Assembly: GCA_001972305.1 (NCBI GenBank)
Contig: BDDD01003319.1
Coordinates: 19,369 to 83,368 of the forward strand
DNA: 64,000 nt
DNA from: Cephalotus follicularis
Taxonomy: Eukaryota; Streptophyta; Magnoliopsida; Oxalidales; Cephalotaceae
Direction of reading: 5' to 3'
The stretch's first letter is position 1. Each line of letters opens with the position of its first letter. Shown here piece by piece: positions 43,695-57,100 of the stretch. The position numbers were made by a program, and so were the translations under genes. The notes under the pieces are model-generated. The model saw nothing but the letters and a program-made list of their open reading frames with translations. It ran no database searches and was not told where the DNA came from.

Positions 43695-44745
43695 ATGATA
43701 ACACACAGTTCGGGAAATATGTAGGTCACTCGGCTATGGTGGGGAGATCCAAGAAAATTAGTTTTCAATCTATCGAGGATAGGGTATGAAGCAAACTTAA
43801 AAGGTGGAAAGAAAAATGTTATCTTGGGCAGGACACGCGATTTTGATTAAAGCAGTGGCTTAGGCAATCCCGGCGTATACGATGAGTATCTTTTAGCTCC
43901 AAGCATTCTTTGCCATGATCTTACAACAATGACGAGAATTTTTTGGTGGGGTTAACGGATGGAAGAGAGGAGGATTTACTGGTTATCATGGGACAAAATG
44001 TGAGCCCAGGCTCCGTGGGGTGATTGGGTTTTTTAGATATTTAAAGGCTTTGAACCTAGCGATGCTAACTAAACAAGGTTGGCGATTGATTCGTGATGAA
44101 AATTCCTTTTGTTATGGTATCATAACAGCCAAATATTTTTGGGGAAGCAATTTTGTGGAAGCTCGGCTAGGAAATAATCCTTTCTTCACTTGGCGAAGTA
44201 TCTATGCAGCGAAAGATATTTTTGAGGAATGTTTACATTGGAGGGTGGGGAAGGGGGGCTCTATTAGCATTTGGAATAATAAATGGATCCCGAGATTGAA
44301 CACAATACAATACCACAGTACTTGCCGTTAATTCCTCTACAAAGCATGTTTGACAGGCAATGAAACGTCGCTTCACACCCTCTTTAATTGTGATGCTGTT
44401 GTGGTAGAGAGGTCAGTGTAGGATGGGTCTGGAGGGATAGGGGGTGGTGAAGATGGCTGGTTCGAATAGGATAGATGCAACAATGGATGGGGCATCTGTA
44501 GAAGCATGGGCAATCATAAATACTCTTAATGTTGTAGGTACCCTAGGAATAAATTGCATTATGGTAGATCACATGCAAAGGGTGTTATAAAGGAGATCCT
44601 AAAGGAAGGTGGCAGCTATACTTCTTTTGGGACACTGGTACAGGAAATTAGAGAGCTTTCTAAAGCTTTTAGAGTTTTTATTTGCATTTTTTTAAGCGCG
44701 ATTCTAATAAAGTGGCACACAGTCTTACTGAAAAAATAAAGCACA
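43695..44745 (+). pseudogene. LINE piece 3 (post-polymerase domain, zinc finger, RNase H-like end)
   Basis: It begins in frame after the 7-bp duplication with FGKYVGHSAMVGRSKK. It continues with LNLAMLTKQGWRLI (44045), WRVGKGGSISIWNNKWIPR (44250), a Cys/His remnant ETSLHTLFNCD (44370), and an RNase H-like tail ending in AHSL-type sequence near 44720. Several stops are present. It ends about 350 bp from the NUP188 stop codon, on the opposite strand (convergent). Confidence 0.78.
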
Positions 44746-45093
44746 ACATAAACTCATGGATTGTGAGTTATTTCATCCACTGTGAATGGAAAAAACTTCT
44801 AATATTACTCGTAATTAATTCGAGTGATAAATACCTTGGAGAAAAATAGGTTAGATTGAAACATTTTGGGCATGACCACAAGCATTGATCACCACCATAA
44901 TTGTCTCCACAGCGAGCAAATGCCACGTTAGGCATGTGGAGTATCTGTACAAATTTTACATTAATATGAAATAAACATATAAAACCTGTCATAATCATGG
45001 GCAATATATGAATCCTATACACAATTTTCAGATTGTCTTTTTAAGCCTACAGAACTAATTGTCAACACAAGTATCTTACAAGAAGCTCCTAAT
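44746..45093 (-). other. Probable 3' untranslated region of NUP188 and short spacer
   Basis: There is no coding similarity. By position the NUP188 3' UTR should lie here. I could not identify a convincing AATAAA signal on the minus strand. An 84-codon ORF (44768-45022) is probably chance. Confidence 0.5.
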
Positions 45094-45176
45094 TCAAATC
45101 AATCCAGGATAGAGGAGTGATATTATCTGTCTCAGCGACTTCACCGGTGCTTTCAGAAAAGCGCGTCCCTCCGTTG
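45094..45176 (-). CDS. NUP188: NUP188 exon 32 (stop codon)
   Basis: 83 nt after acceptor TTCGCAG. It encodes TEGRAFLKAPVKSLRQ, then IISLLYPGLI, and ends with TGA at 45096-45094. The length and the SL..I..LYPG pattern match the family C-terminus. Confidence 0.9.
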
Positions 45177-48100
45177 CTGCGAAAACATAAAAGATAGTGA
45201 CGGCTGTTAGCGAAATGAAACAAAAATTAAATGATCTTTAGCAAAATGAAAGAACTGATACCTTTTATCAGAGATTTGGCTTCCTTTGAAAATTCCTCTA
45301 CGCGCCCTAATACAGGTCTTATTCCACATATCTGTAAAACACATAGTTCCAAGTATAGTGCCATCTCCATTATTTGTAGCAATAAGAGGCAGGCACATTG
45401 GATTTCAGGATTAATTTGCTTCAATTTGTTTGCCTGACACAGTTCGGTAACTACTGCAACTGCTTGATCCTGCACTCCAAAGTTGAAGCCATCATTCAAA
45501 TGTACAGGGCTTTATGAATATATTGATTAACCAAAAGATTTTAAGGTAGTGTTTGAATTTTATTCTCCTATTCTAATATGCAATGTCTGAAAGAATTAAA
45601 CAACAAAAAATTTTCAAGTAAAACCTAAAAATATTCTCATGTTGACTACATACACAACAGTTAAGAAAAATTTAGCTTAGAACAAGAAATTTATACTAAA
45701 TGATGTATAAAAGAGACTAAAAAGTAAAATGTATAAATATAAGATTTATTGAGTTCTTTAGACTGAACATGAGAATTCATTCTATTTGGAGACAAAAATG
45801 GATAAGTAATAGATAAATTCTTTATCGAGTTACTAAAATTGAAAGAATTCATTCCAGAATTTGTAATTTATAAACCTAAACAAACTTCAACGAATTCACA
45901 TTTCGCAAAATAAACTTTAATCCGATTTACTAGAATTATTTCTAACTATCAAACTCTATACCACACTTGTATTAGAAAAATGCATTTTGCAGGTAAGAAT
46001 ATGTCAGCAATGTACCTGTAACCCATGTAAAATCTCAGGCATTGGAAGCTCAGGAAAATGAGCAAGATCAACAAATCCCACCTCCTCTGCCCTATTAACA
46101 GTGCCCTCAGCTTGTAAACAGAGAAATTTTAAATTGAGAAATGCAATTCTATAGATTTGCATGGCAACTGAATCTGAAAAGTATGTTTGTGAAACAGGAT
46201 CAGTGATTCCAGTTGCTCGATCCTTAATTACAAGAGCAGTTGAAGTTGATACAGCAGAGAACTTGGGCTTCAAGATACAACAGAGAGGAGAAAGGGCAAA
46301 CCATCCATTTCTGCTGTTAATGAATGAAGGTTTTTTGCAGCATTCGAATTCCTCTTTGAGGATAGGAGGACATATAAGAGGGGCAGTCCTGGGAGATTCA
46401 CCAGGGCGTTGAGTTCCCCGGCTAATAAAGGCTAATAGATGGATACTTTTCTCCCTCAGCTGTGAATCGATATCTTTCGTACCCCTAACCCATGAACTCC
46501 AACGTTTTGCTAATCCACACATTAGCATGAGAGTGTTCTCTGTTTCTTTGAGAGCAGTCAAAGAAGTTTGCGTCCTGTGTACGCGAATCCTTTTCCTGTC
46601 ATGATCAACAGACGGATAATCTGGCGCATTGAGATAATTAAAAAACAAATAAACTTTCTCCGAAAGGAAATACATTATCACATCGTCAACGATGTCAAGA
46701 CATGAAGAACTGTCTCCAAGAGAATGAACCAGAGCTGCAACCACAGCCAAGCCAAGTCCCCATATGTGTTGAGGCATTTCACATTTATCCAATTGATTGG
46801 GGAGATGCTTCTCATTATAAATTACCGAGGATGGCAGACCATCATCCGCAAACAACACTCTGAGAGACAACAAGAAACCGGCACTAAGAAGCATAGTGGC
46901 ACCTTCTCTCACTCGTGCAAGGGTTAAAAAGAACTTCAATATGATAGGAATTGATGGAAGAGACTTTTTATCTTGGAACTTCAAAAGTACAAGCTGCAAA
47001 GGAAGATGTTTGTGTATGATGGGGAACCATGTACTGGGTGTTATGAAGCTTCTAAGTACTACGTCCATAATAGTCAGGGAGAGTGTAAAATGCTCAGAAA
47101 TCTTAATGCAATTGCATAAAGTGGGGATCAGACCCAGGTTCACAGTAGAAACCTCAGAAACATCTTCAACAAACTCCATGTCTGTCACTCCATCTAAATG
47201 TGAGTTTATGCAACTAAACTCCACTGCTGAGAGGAGCAACATAAGTAAAAGCTTCATTGACATTTTCACCCCAGCAACAGATGCCCTTAAGTCACTGAGC
47301 ACTCTGAGGGCAGAACCTGAGGTTTTCGAGACAAGCACACAAAGACGTATGGATAGGTTTTTCCACACAGATCTCACAAGATGGAGAAGTAATTCTGCTT
47401 GTGCTTCAAGAAAATTAAGGATATCTTTGGAAGCATCCAGAACAGGGGCCAATGATTCCACTGTGGAAAGTAAACTATGGCATATGTGACCTATGCAAGA
47501 AAGAGTAAGTTGATCCGGAATCTTCCCTCCAATTGTTAACTTTTGCTCCCCTGACTGCACCAGCAATCAAATATGAAATGACAATGAATAGAGTTAAGAA
47601 AAATGCCAAGTAAAAGAAGCTGAATGAAATTCAAACTTATAAATTCTAACTATGACTAGCATATTAATAGATATGGCCTCAATAGAAGTTAAAACAGGAG
47701 CATCAAATTTGCTAGCCCATGCCAAAAATGAAGAGACTGAAATTATTTTACTGCCTTGAACAAGGTCAGGATGGGAAGTTTATGGTTGGGTCTTTCCTCT
47801 ATTTCATTAGTTAAATCAATGTTTATCATAATTTAAAGCCTTCAAATTGTCTGTGCAGCATCTGACATATAAACATCATATTAGGCAATCACATGATGGG
47901 CCTTCGCTCAACAGCTGCTTGGAAGACAGATGGGAAGAACTAAATTACAGAATTTGCTTTAAATCTTCAACTTTATCAATTTATTGTGACTGATACCAAG
48001 CTTTACTACTAATAATGGAACCTTGTACAGATTTGTTTGCTTGTTCACCATAATTACAAGAACGAATCTGTAGGCCCTAGGGTCTAACCTACCATCTACA

Positions 48101-51100
48101 TTCTTATAAATATCAAGTTGCCTTTAAAGCAGGAGATTGCCAACACTATCACCATCACCAAATCTACAAGTTACTTCAAAACATCAAGAATTCAATTTTA
48201 TAAGAGAAATCAAACTCAATTAATTTTAGTCAACATCTATCACAAAGTTCTATGCAATTAGGCTACACAATTTAGCTTTAGTAACATGAAAAATATTTTT
48301 TTTAATCATCTCAACTTTACCATGATTTTCCCAAATGCCAAAAATAATAAGAAAGAAGTTGCAGATCTAACTACTGCTAACTTAAGACATGCAACAGAAG
48401 GTAATCAGAGCCCAGAAAACTCACATTATCACTGTAGACAATCAAGACATTGATTAATGCTTTCAATGCAGAAAGCTTTGAATTCGCAAGCAATGCCATT
48501 GAGTTTACTTCCTGCATGCAATGCAACATTGTCTCTGCGATGGATTTAGAGGCTTTCCACTCTGAATAATCCCACATAACTAATTGCAAATCTGCTCTTA
48601 GGTGTAAAAGGTCAAAGAGATACACATCCTTGGTAATGGCAATGTCACTGCCATACTTATTTTCATGAATCTGAAATTTTTTTGATTCTATCAGATACTG
48701 AGAGAGTTCTTTAAATGGTCCAGGACCAATGTTACGACCTTCCAGTTCTCCTTGTAGTTGATAATAAAGATCACTGAGTATTAAGTTTTTTAGGTCCTTT
48801 CTTTCACTGAAAAGAAAAGGCAAAATAAAAAAATATGAAATCACAGCCTGAGTTCAAGAAAAAAAAAAAAAGAATAATCAAGCTGATAGATTAACGATGC
48901 TCGTGTTTTTGATACAAATTAATGCATATCTAAATCAAATCATGGTCGATGCCTATATAAATGGTCATGCCTCAATAAGTAGATAGATAAAAGATCTATC
49001 TTAGACGGTAAGTTTGCTTTATGTCAATGCCTATATAATCAGTTCCTGACTGGAAAGGTAGAATTATCAATTAATAGACAGTGCGGGGGAACCAACCACA
49101 CAGCCTCATCCATTGCAGCGGTTGTAGTGATTGCCAATTCATGTGTAATTTAGCACATATAATGAGCAAATGATGACAATAAATATTAGAAGGTTATTGC
49201 AGTGTTGCAGTGATAGCCAATTCATGCGTGGTCACAGCAGCTTGACGTCCATTATAGGGAACCATGCGTAGTTGCAATGAGTGCCGATATACGTGTGATC
49301 ATAACAACTTTAAACACAATATAAGGAACCAAAAATTAAATAATAGAAAAGAAGCTACAATGCACATCATATAGCAACAAAAGCTCAACACCAGAAGGAA
49401 ATAACATGAACTCATTATGTAATCAATTGCTTCCAGAAATATTTATGGGTAACAGAAAGTTATTCAGTGGTGGTTAAAAATAGTTAATGAATGAAATGCA
49501 AATTACTTTTGATAGGAAAATAGGAAGAAAATTTAAAAGGTTTTCGACAAACTACAAGTTTGTAAAAGCGAAGATAAAATAATAATGCTCCTAAAGCATA
49601 AACCACAATTTTGATTGTAACAATGGCTTCTCTTACCATCAGACTAATTCAGGTTCCATGACGAGGCACTTAATCATACAGGCAGAACACTAAGAAAGGT
49701 TCTGAACAATTACATATTAAATTTTATCCATTCACATGCTCAATGACATAAAGATACCTTGTATAGAAGTTTCAATAAAACATGATAGGTTTGTTAGATT
49801 ACCTGTAGCCATGGCGAGAGTATTGTGCAAGCAATTCAGGAAAAGCAGGCTGGCAACTCAACTGTGCGTATTAGTGTACACTACCAGAATTAGGTAAGAT
49901 GCCATCTCAAATAAAAAAACTACTAACGAAAAAGCATCAAATTTGCAAAGACTGGGGAACAGATTCATACCATTTCAGACAACCCATGAATCTTCTCGAG
50001 TAATGATACCGACAAACTTCCAGCATTACCGATTGCTAACTTCAGCATTACATGCACAATAAATATACTGACAGCAACCTGCAAGTAGCACATGAATATG
50101 TATCAAGCACAGAGACGAAACTGCAACACATCCACAAAGTGTCCTATTGTTCTGGGACAAAACTTCTATTTCATAATCAAAATATCACTAATGAAAATCA
50201 CACTTCAAGAAGTCAAATAAAAACTAAACAAAATCCAAGTTACCATGCAATTAATAAAAGTACTTGGGAGAAAAGTCACCTTTGCTCGGAAATGTAATTC
50301 ATGGTCATATTCACAAGAAGTATACGACTTGATTAGGCTATCCAAGACAGAGCTTTCACTCCAGCTTGACAATATATCCTCAAGATCAAAACCTTCTGCA
50401 TTTTTTGATTTTTCAGCGCTTGCTGCACTTTCTATCCTCCCTTTTGATTCATTTCCTTGTTTAACAAAGGACTCGACATGTAACAACTTTTTCTTCAGGA
50501 ACATGTCACATGCCATTATTTCCAGAATTGCTGATTGGCATTGATATTTGTATGCTGAATTTAGAGCTTCTGTTTCACTCATATGTTCAAACTGGGGAGC
50601 TTTCAAGGTAGCAATTGCTGAAATCGAGTTGGACAATTGTTTCCAGAAACTTTCAAAGCTTTTCAGCCAGTCCAAGATGTCTGTATACTGACCAGCCCCT
50701 TGCCACAATGCCTTAAAGAAGTTAAGTACACTGACCAGAATGTGGGGCTTCCTGGAGATAATTAACTACCAATGAGTGAGTAAACCATGCTATAAAGAAG
50801 TTAACATATCAAAGGTATCAAACTAGACAGTGGATTTGATCAACAAAAGAACCTTCAAAGATAGCGGACTATCAATAATTCCACACAATTTACCTATTGA
50901 TTAAATCATTAGATCTTTCAACATACTGCAAGAGCACATCTGGCATACTTGGTTTCTTGAACCCTGGTGATCCAAATGAAATTGACTGATTCACACCACC
51001 AGAGTCACTCAGTTCAACATCTGTATTCTCTTTTGAGCCAAATATAGCAAAAAGAAAAGTAGGCTGCACAAAGAAATCAGTAATGAGAAAATTTTCTGCA

Positions 51101-54100
51101 AATATAGAATACTAGTATTGAGTTGAATGACTGATGACAAGGTAGAAGTTAATGATCGCAGGCTGAAAACAAGCTAAGCTTTAAAAGGTTGTTCCAGATT
51201 GTGCTTCGAACGCATAAATGTTGATACAGGGCTCATTAGAATTCATAAGCTTAGGCTCGATTGCCAGTTGAAATTAACAATAAATTCAACTACATTCTTC
51301 CCCTATAACTAACAACGCATTCATACTGAGTTGTGGATACAAGCGAACCACGGGTAACTAGAACACCCCACAAGCCCCAAATACCAGGTAAGCCAAGATG
51401 GGATCTTACCCAATAGACTTCAGCAATTAAGTTAGCTGGCACTTTGAAACATGACATTCTATGCAAAATAAAAAATCTAAGCAACAGGTCTCTGTACCCT
51501 ATAAATAGAAATGAAATGAACATACCTGATAACGTGTTGCAAATGTGAGCAGATCAACTATAGCAACAAACAGATCTTCATCAAATGCTGCCTGCTCAAG
51601 TAGTATACTGTTAACAGAACACCTTAATTCTGTAACCTAAAACAAAGACGTTTTGAGGTTCAGATAGAATATTAAGTAGCCTATAGAAGTAGAATACCCA
51701 AAATGAGATAAGTACAAGAATAAACAAAAAACAAAATATTCCAAACCTGCTTATCATCCAGGCCGAAGCATGCATGGCCTAACAAATATGGTTGTGAATT
51801 ATCTGCTATAGTCAACAACATTGATAGTACCCTAGCAGCACCAACCTGAATTGCCTGTATAGATGCTCAAAAAATCATTAGTAAGAAAATCCATAATAAA
51901 GGATGTGTGAAGAAATAAAACTAAAATTAAAGAAAGCATAACACAAGTAAGGGTTATGTTTGGAATGTAAACTAATGAAAAATCAACATATACAGCATAA
52001 GACATAATTTGAGAGGAGATAAAGCCCATACAGGGTTGTGAAAATATGAAATCAAGGATACAACAGCTGCAAAAACAGGAATTGGTTTGGTTGTAGATGA
52101 CAGCACAGCTTGATGAAACATGGACAAGCTGGAAGGTACATCCTGGACATTAATAAAACAAATTTAGGTATAAAAATAGAGATCTCTTGCATATGCATAA
52201 GTCAGCCTATGATATTCGTACACACAATAAATTTAACTAATGAAAAAATGGAGAAAAATAAAGACTAAATGACTAGTTAAGGAAATATAGTACCAATCTC
52301 CGATAGCAAGTGAAAATTTGAACAAAATACCAGAATTTCTAAGATACCAAATGTTGTAATTCACGTCATCTCAACAACCCCACACACCTTGGAAAACTTT
52401 GACAGCATGATATATATAACATCCAAAACAGAACCAATAGCAAGTTGTAATCCTTCAATTTCCACCAGTTCAAAGAGGCGGCTGACATAAAATTTCTGTA
52501 GGAAAGTGCAGTCATGATAGTAAGGAAAACAAAAGGTGACAATGCAAAGCTAAAATATGATTATTTGAAAGAACAAAAGATGTGCTGACCTCTAATGTTT
52601 GTTTAGTTGTACAAACAACTCGGAAGAGTGTGTTATGAATCGAAGAATCAGAGAGCAACATATCCCGAATGACTTCACCAAATTTTTCAGAGTAAGAGAC
52701 TGACGTAATGCATGCTTTCATCATTTCGTATACCTGAAAAAGTAAACTCTTGCTTAAGAACTGATCATATCAGGTTTACTGCCTACCAAGAAATTCCAGC
52801 AGCCGTGAGACCATGTGTCTAGCGCATACTTGCAATGTTCAAAATCTTATATCAATCATGTACAGATCCAAACACAGGAAAAATTCTGGACATGTATTCT
52901 GTCCAACCTTGTCTTTTTTACGGTCACTTCAATGACGAAACACAGAAAGAATCCAGAATTTGAACTAACGCAGAAAATTGAGAAACAAAGACCAATAGAA
53001 ATGCAACAATTTTCATAATGGAATTCCTAAAAAGAATCCATGAAAGACAACCATTGAAAATCCTTCAGCAAGAGATACAAGGGTCACAGAGAATGAATAA
53101 TACACAAAAATTATATAAACACATGGGCTACTATTTGTGTACAAGTACTATCACCAGAAAACAGATAAGGATCATATAATTCGGTGACTACATGGAGTTC
53201 ACTCGTTTTGTCATATAACAGATATTATTTACTAGAATGTGTGAAGATAAAAAACGAGACAAAAAAATTGTCGAATACTTGTCCACATCTTCTGGAAGTG
53301 GTTGCACAGGAGACAACCATTAAAATCAGTATCTACCGGGTTCTCAACTGCACTCTCAAGATACCATAATAATGAAAGATACCAATCACGCAAGTAACAG
53401 ACAGTAACAGCTCCACAATCACAATCATAACAAGAAATCCCAGTATAACCCACATGTAACAAAAGTTAATAACACTGAGAGCAAGTAACAAGTTGCAGGA
53501 GCACAAATGTAGCAAAGATATACCTTCAATGTTACTTTCCAGCGAACATGCTTCACCCGGTACTTCCAGCATTCGTGGTTAACTAGTATATACTGTAGGG
53601 AGAAAACAACTAATGCTAGGACACAATCATTCTCTGATCCCGTCTCCACAAGCTGCATGGTGAAGTCCAGTACTGCAAGTCATCACGATACCCAGATAAG
53701 AGAAACAAGCACAAATATAGAAAACATTTGAGCATTACTATCAAGATGCTTTGAAAAGAACATCATTTAAGCCATAATTATAATTTAGAGAAAAAGCTGC
53801 ATGAGCTACAGTTACAATTTAGATAAGATATAAGAGATATAAGCTGCAGGAAAAACTGGATGAATCTCACGATAGCACAGAGTTTCCAGCCACATACATA
53901 ACCTTAGGAAAAATGATGGTATTGTCAATCCATCAGACAACAGATAAAACATAGGGATACCAGATTAACTCGAAGAAGTTATATAACATGAGCATACAAG
54001 AGCTAAAAGGTAATCTGCAGGTCAGTCATAGGAACTAACTGAAATCAGGGAAATGTTGACAAAAAAAATGAAGTGCTTTCAGAATGAGGAAACCGGGAAA

Positions 54101-57100
54101 AAAAGAGTGAAGGAAATAAAGATTTTTGACTCTATCATTCCTTTCTGCCCCTACTATTAACTGGTCTTTATCTTCACCTTACCTTCCACCTGCCATCTTT
54201 TATCATGTTGGCAATCAATTAGAGTTTTATAGTACAACACACTGGGTTCCACGTCAAGAGCTACAGATTTTTGTAAACCCATTACTACACAAGATATCAT
54301 ATTGCTAGTTTGTGTTTGTTTTGCATGCATTAATTCTACTGCTTCTTGTTGCACCCAATAATGGACTCAAATAACAGCCAAATACAACGTTCAGATTTGT
54401 CCAATCCTAATTATTAAAATTCATGTATACTAAAACATCCTACAAAAGACTAACTGAATAGAAAGTTTAGTAAAAGTTCTTGGGATTACTGATCATAACT
54501 AGAGCAGAATTTGGCTAACGTATATATGGAGAGATGTAAACAATTGTTACAAGATGCTAAAATTGCAATGATATAATTGACAAGTACATATTCCAACTAG
54601 AAAGAGAGTACAATAAAAGCAAATGCATCCAAATGATTGAGAAGAAAAGTCTACCAACTATAAAATGCTAAACACAATCACTAAAGTTACCAGATATAGC
54701 TAATGGGCACTCGTAATCATTCCGCTCACAGTCCATCAAGAGCATTTTTGCCAGTCTTCCAGAAAGCAACCATGATCCACTAGAAAAAAATGACAACAAA
54801 ATTAGATAACCAAAAGTCATAAAGTGCAATGACAAAAAAGAACTTCCTCATCTATCTTTTATGGACACAATGGTCCTTGATAAGGCCACTATCAGCTAAG
54901 CCTAAGTCCCACATGGAATCATATGCAGCTTGATGACAGTACAAACGAGAAATCACAAACAAAACTATAGAGAGAAAAAAAAAACATCCATGCAAGAGCA
55001 GCACTGCAAACAATAAAATTTCAAACAAAACTAAAAAGTAGTAACACAAAAGCAATTACAGGAAGGCAATTTAACAAAGTTGCAACAAGAATTCAGGCAG
55101 CATACAATAAACAGCTACATGTTAGGCATACATTTGCAATCACAAACAAGTACTTTCACAGCTAAGAATAGAAACTTGTGTTTTGATCCATTGTACTCAC
55201 CTTGATGAACCATTATAGCCAACATCAAAGATGCTTGACTTTGGAGCCATATCAAACATATTTTCCTTTAAAGCCACTGACGCAACAAGAGATGGGGAAC
55301 TGCCAAAAAAATGAAAGGGAGTATAAAGATCACTGTTCATTTAGCATGAACTAGTGAATTTTACATTACGAAGACCATTGAGCAATAAGTAGTATATATG
55401 AAGAAAAGAATCCGGAAATAAAACATGAAATATTTAGAAAGCTGTATAATATCTATCCTGCCATCATGAAAACACATAAAAGGCATAATAGAAGAAGATT
55501 GAAATTACCAAGGTATATAAGCTGACCAAATGAAGTAAAAAAAGCATATGATTACCATTTCAGCATCTTTGTTACTATATTCACCCCCATGGATATCATC
55601 ATAGCGCTACTGGAATTAGGAGGCAACTTTCTCACCAAAGTGCAAATGATCTCAACCATCCTTCAAAGACATATACAAAAGAACTATTATTCAAAAATTA
55701 AATGAAAACAAAGCCTTCCAGAGAAAAATAATTATGATGAAAATCAGAAAACAAAAGAGAATAGCTCAAATCAGATACATACCAGATACGCTTTTCCATC
55801 TGTTCACTATTGCTAGTTGGTCCAGTGTGCAATGTATTGCCAATGTCCATCAAAGCAAAACATACAGCCTAAGCACACAACATTGACACAAATTCCATCA
55901 GGAATACTGAAGCTTCAAGTGCCTGGCACAATCATTAACTTCAAACAAAAAGTTAAAAGCTGAATTCAGATTACTGCAGCAAATAGAAACTACAGTCCAA
56001 CATCATGGGAAGAAATCCAATATAATTATGCCCAATGCTACCACAACCATTGAAAGCAGCTCAATCAACATTTCTAGTTAAAAAACCATAAAGATTTAAC
56101 AACTTAGTCTTGTAACTAGGGAAAAAAACATCTTATACTCTTCAATAAATCTCAACCATCTTAATCTGCTCCAAATCATATTCATAAACTTACCGTGTTG
56201 AAGGACACCATTCGACTAAGCAGATCAAGAGTAGGAAGAACTTCCTCATTTCTATCCCGAAACATATCTTGGGCCAACCGCAAGAGCAACACAACCACCG
56301 CAGATAGCGGATACTACAAAAATAAAAAAAAGGGTTCCCATGTTAGCACAACAATAAATTCATGTTAAATATCCTACTCATATCAATCGAATAATGGGAA
56401 TCAAACCTTATCCTAAGTTTTAAGGGTCGTTTCCACAATGAAATGCATACATCCTGTGCCAGAAAAATGACCTAAAAACCTAATGACATACCTCAAAAAA
56501 TAAGTACAAGAAGGCAAAAGTAATCTGAAGGGTTTAACCACAGCAGTGGGAAACTTCATATATTACGAAGGAAACATGCAGAAACTTAGAAGATTGTACA
56601 CATGACGCAGGTATGGAGTCAAGAAAAGACTGTACATATATTATAATAATCTGTCACTATTACATGGATGAGAGCTAATCAGTTCTACAAATATTAAATC
56701 TGCAAGAAAAGACGGACGAAATAAATATCATTACTATGAAATGAAAAAGGATGTTGTGCAGATGTTCTTCAACAAAAATGCCAAGACATATTTTGTTTCT
56801 GAATATGAATACAATCCTGCACTACCCATAAGGAGATTACAAACTGTGACATAATAGTTATGAATTTCTTTTCAAGCTTACACAGAGGTAGTGACAGAAA
56901 CATCTATTGCCCAAGAAGAGAGAAAAAACAATGTAGTAGTGCATTAATATCTGAAAGTACCCTTCTAACTGTTATCAGTGTAATAAAAAACAGAGGAAAG
57001 CTCAAAGAAAGCATTTATTGCTTCGAAGAAAATCCAGAGCCCCAATATGATGATACTATTATAAACATAAAGTTCCAAAATATTCAACTGTTTACCTCCC

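Larger units (their letters stand above)
22523..44745 (+). mobile_element. L1-type LINE split into three pieces by later insertions
   Basis: Plant L1-like ORF2 motifs occur in order on the plus strand: NWLKEGDENT-type linker (22550), reverse transcriptase start (25660), [13 protein letters not shown] (25890), catalytic FADDSLL (26213), VGRSKK (43740), WRVGKGGSISIWNNKWIP (44240), a zinc-finger-like ETSLHTLFNC (44370) and an RNase H-like end (about 44510-44740). Two insertions interrupt it, at 23006-25653 and 26398-43694. Joining across each target duplication keeps the order, and at the second also the frame. The 5' part (endonuclease) is absent. Stops show it was already decaying. Confidence 0.8.

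Noticed and set aside
44768..45022. Cys-rich 84-codon ORF (CGDNYGGDQCLWSCPKC)
   Set aside because: It sits in the expected NUP188 3' UTR, has no known finger spacing pattern, and its hydrophobic N-terminus looks like chance translation of AT-rich DNA.
53184..54354. Separate small genes in the NUP188 introns (several 60-80 codon ORFs)
   Set aside because: They overlap exons in the wrong frame or lie in AT-rich intron DNA, and none has a recognisable motif.
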